This document shows positions 62,587 through 64,000 of a DNA stretch of 64,000 bases, in pieces. Position 1 is the stretch's first letter; each line of letters begins with the position of its first letter. The DNA comes from Geobacter sp. DSM 9736 (GTDB lineage Bacteria > Desulfobacterota > Desulfuromonadia > Geobacterales > Geobacteraceae). Below the pieces are notes generated by a model, which saw nothing but the letters and a program-made list of their open reading frames with translations, made no database searches and had not been told where the DNA came from. Both the position numbers and the translations under genes were made by a program. Location: NCBI RefSeq assembly GCF_900187405.1, contig NZ_LT896716.1, positions 1,364,001 to 1,428,000 on the forward strand, given 5' to 3'.

Positions 62587-64000
62587 CGAACGCCGCGCTG
62601 TGCCTGCTGCTGGCGGCAGTGGCGCTGGTTCTAGTGGCACTTGGTCCCGGCAGCAGAGTGAGACGGACCATCAGTCGGGTCTTGGCGGCGGTAGTGATGA
62701 CCGTGGGATCACTTACTTTTCTGGAGCATATCCTGGGGATAAATTTCGGCATCGACCAGTTTCTTGCCCATGAGCCCCCCGGCGCTCTCGGAATACTTCA
62801 CCCGAACAGGATGGGACCGCCCGGAGCTATTACGTATGCGACTGGCGGACTATCCCTTCTTCTCCTGCTGCGGAGGAACGAGAGATCTGTGAGGGCGGCT
62901 CAATGGCTTGCGATAATGATCTGCATTGTTGCGATGTTGGGTATCCTCGGATACTTCTACAGTATCAAAGGCCTTTACGGGGCCGCCCGTTTTACGGTTA
63001 TCGCCCTGCCGGCAACCATAGGCAACCTGCTCTTCGGCATAGGCTTGCTGTGCGCGCGGCCAAGGGATGGGATAATGGCCGGAGTAACATCTTCCGACCA
63101 GGGAAGCGCTATCGTCAGACGGTTGCTGCCTGCGGCGGTCCTGCTTCCCATCTTACTTGGATGGCTTCGGTTGCAAGGAGAGTGGCACGGCCTGTACGAG
63201 TTGCAGTTCGGCACCGCACTTCTCATCATTTCCTGGATCATCATCTTTTCCATTCTCATCTACAAGACCGGTGCCTGGCTCAGACAAGCCGCCGAAACTG
63301 AGCGGCTGGCTTTGGAAGAGGTACAGACCCAGCGGCAACTTCTCGATTCGGTTGTTGCAAACATACCTGCCGGGATATTCCTCGCCCGCGCCGAGGACCT
63401 GCGGATAGAGCTGGCAAATCAGCAGTACAAGGAGTTCGCACCGGGAAAAGAGATGGTAGGCAAAACGGTCGAGGAGGTATGGCCGGAGATCCAGCCCTGG
63501 TTCGGAGACATCCAGCGCAGGGTAGCTGCCACCGGAATTCCGCATCACGCGGTGGATGATCGGATTCTGCTGGCCCGCTCCCATGGTGCTGCACTGGAGG
63601 AACGTTACTTCACCTGGTCGACGGTCCGGGTTCCTCTCCCCGAGGGGCAAGAATGGGGAGTACTGACCACTGCCTGGGAGACGACCCAGCGGAAGCGGAC
63701 CGAAGATGAGCTGAAACAGGCCCGGGATCTGCTCAAAGGCATTCTGGAAGGAACCACTTCCTATATCGGCGCTGTGGACACTAAGTACCGTTTTATGGCC
63801 ATGAACAGCGCCTACCGAGAGACATTCTCCGACTTGTTCGGTGTGGAAGCAAAGATAGGAGATTGCATCGCAGACCTTCTCGCCCATGTGCCTGAGCAAA
63901 AGGCAACAGCAATGTCGGTATGGCAAAAGGCATTGCAGGGGGAGACATTTGTAGTGGAGGAGGAATTCGGCGTTCCCGGACGCAGTCGCCACTTCGAGAT
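62568..64000 (+). CDS. Membrane sensor protein with PAS domains (probable histidine kinase), 5' end missing and 3' end beyond window
   Basis: The frame is open from upstream of attR to the window edge. The first plausible codon is the ATG at 62568, inside the terminator loop and lacking a ribosome-binding site. Residues show membrane segments (LLLAAVALVLVALG, AAVVMTVGSLTFLEHIL and later ones to about residue 235), then two PAS domains (VVANIPAGIFLARAEDLRIELANQ; VDTKYRFMAMNSAYRETFSD). The kinase part would follow. Family members usually have one more N-terminal membrane segment, so the 5' end may have been lost. Confidence 0.75.
   Translation, partial: MAGFLLTNAALCLLLAAVALVLVALGPGSRVRRTISRVLAAVVMTVGSLTFLEHILGINFGIDQFLAHEPPGALGILHPNRMGPPGAITYATGGLSLLLLLRRNERSVRAAQWLAIMICIVAMLGILGYFYSIKGLYGAARFTVIALPATIGNLLFGIGLLCARPRDGIMAGVTSSDQGSAIVRRLLPAAVLLPILLGWLRLQGEWHGLYELQFGTALLIISWIIIFSILIYKTGAWLRQAAETERLALEEVQTQRQLLDSVVANIPAGIFLARAEDLRIELANQQYKEFAPGKEMVGKTVEEVWPEIQPWFGDIQRRVAATGIPHHAVDDRILLARSHGAALEERYFTWSTVRVPLPEGQEWGVLTTAWETTQRKRTEDELKQARDLLKGILEGTTSYIGAVDTKYRFMAMNSAYRETFSDLFGVEAKIGDCIADLLAHVPEQKATAMSVWQKALQGETFVVEEEFGVPGRSRHFE

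Overview
The window looks like a chromosomal segment from the Geobacter group (Geobacteraceae, Desulfuromonadia). The basis is the protein set and local signals: class II (B12) ribonucleotide reductase, a peroxide-defence block with di-haem peroxidase and rubrerythrin, nifHDK beside an ANTAR response regulator, a MetV-like protein with MetF, and a lexA gene whose promoter carries the Geobacter LexA motif GGTT-N2-C-N4-G-N3-ACC. The species cannot be fixed from sequence alone.

Layout. 1-1905: 3' part of a DnaE-type polymerase gene. 2064-14890, minus strand: initiator tRNA and housekeeping genes (SPOR protein, argS, ftsB-like, UDP-xylose/UDP-glucuronate genes, rsmA, tsaD, PIN-PhoH protein, cysteine desulfurase, beta-helix lipoprotein, GGDEF protein). 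15172-21608, plus strand: nrdJ, then a PerR-like regulator, catalase, cytochrome c peroxidase and rubrerythrin. 21675-27288, minus strand: a Type III-like restriction locus whose methyltransferase gene is split by an HNH endonuclease gene and a frameshifted nucleotide pyrophosphohydrolase gene. 27512-28531: rhomboid protease. 28912-34737, minus strand: nifK, nifD, nifH and the ANTAR regulator. 35064-40764: a four-gene efflux pump (HlyD, double ABC ATPase, two permeases). 40759-53679: mixed housekeeping genes (YggT/DivIVA/YggU, FmdB, folD, metV/metF, galU, TonB-like, terC, AI-2E family, CorC, lexA, dinB). 53762-53859: tRNA-Sec, followed by an 8.7 kb integrated element to 62524. 62568-64000: a membrane PAS sensor gene running off the window and apparently missing its 5' end.

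Two features stand out. First, a family of 119-138 nt hairpin elements (12 copies here) brackets nifH, nifD and nifK on both sides. Four tandem copies follow the ANTAR gene, and single copies precede folD and the rhomboid gene. The same end of the element always faces the coding sequence, and stem changes between copies are often compensated. The nifH leader also has a sigma-54-type promoter and an intrinsic terminator, which fits control by the ANTAR (RNA-binding, antitermination) regulator. Second, the tRNA-Sec island has the gene order of a phage satellite (integrase, AlpA, primase-helicase, iteron-like origin, HTH/terminase-like gene) with att repeats and candidate integrase arm sites at both ends, and no virion structural genes that I recognise.
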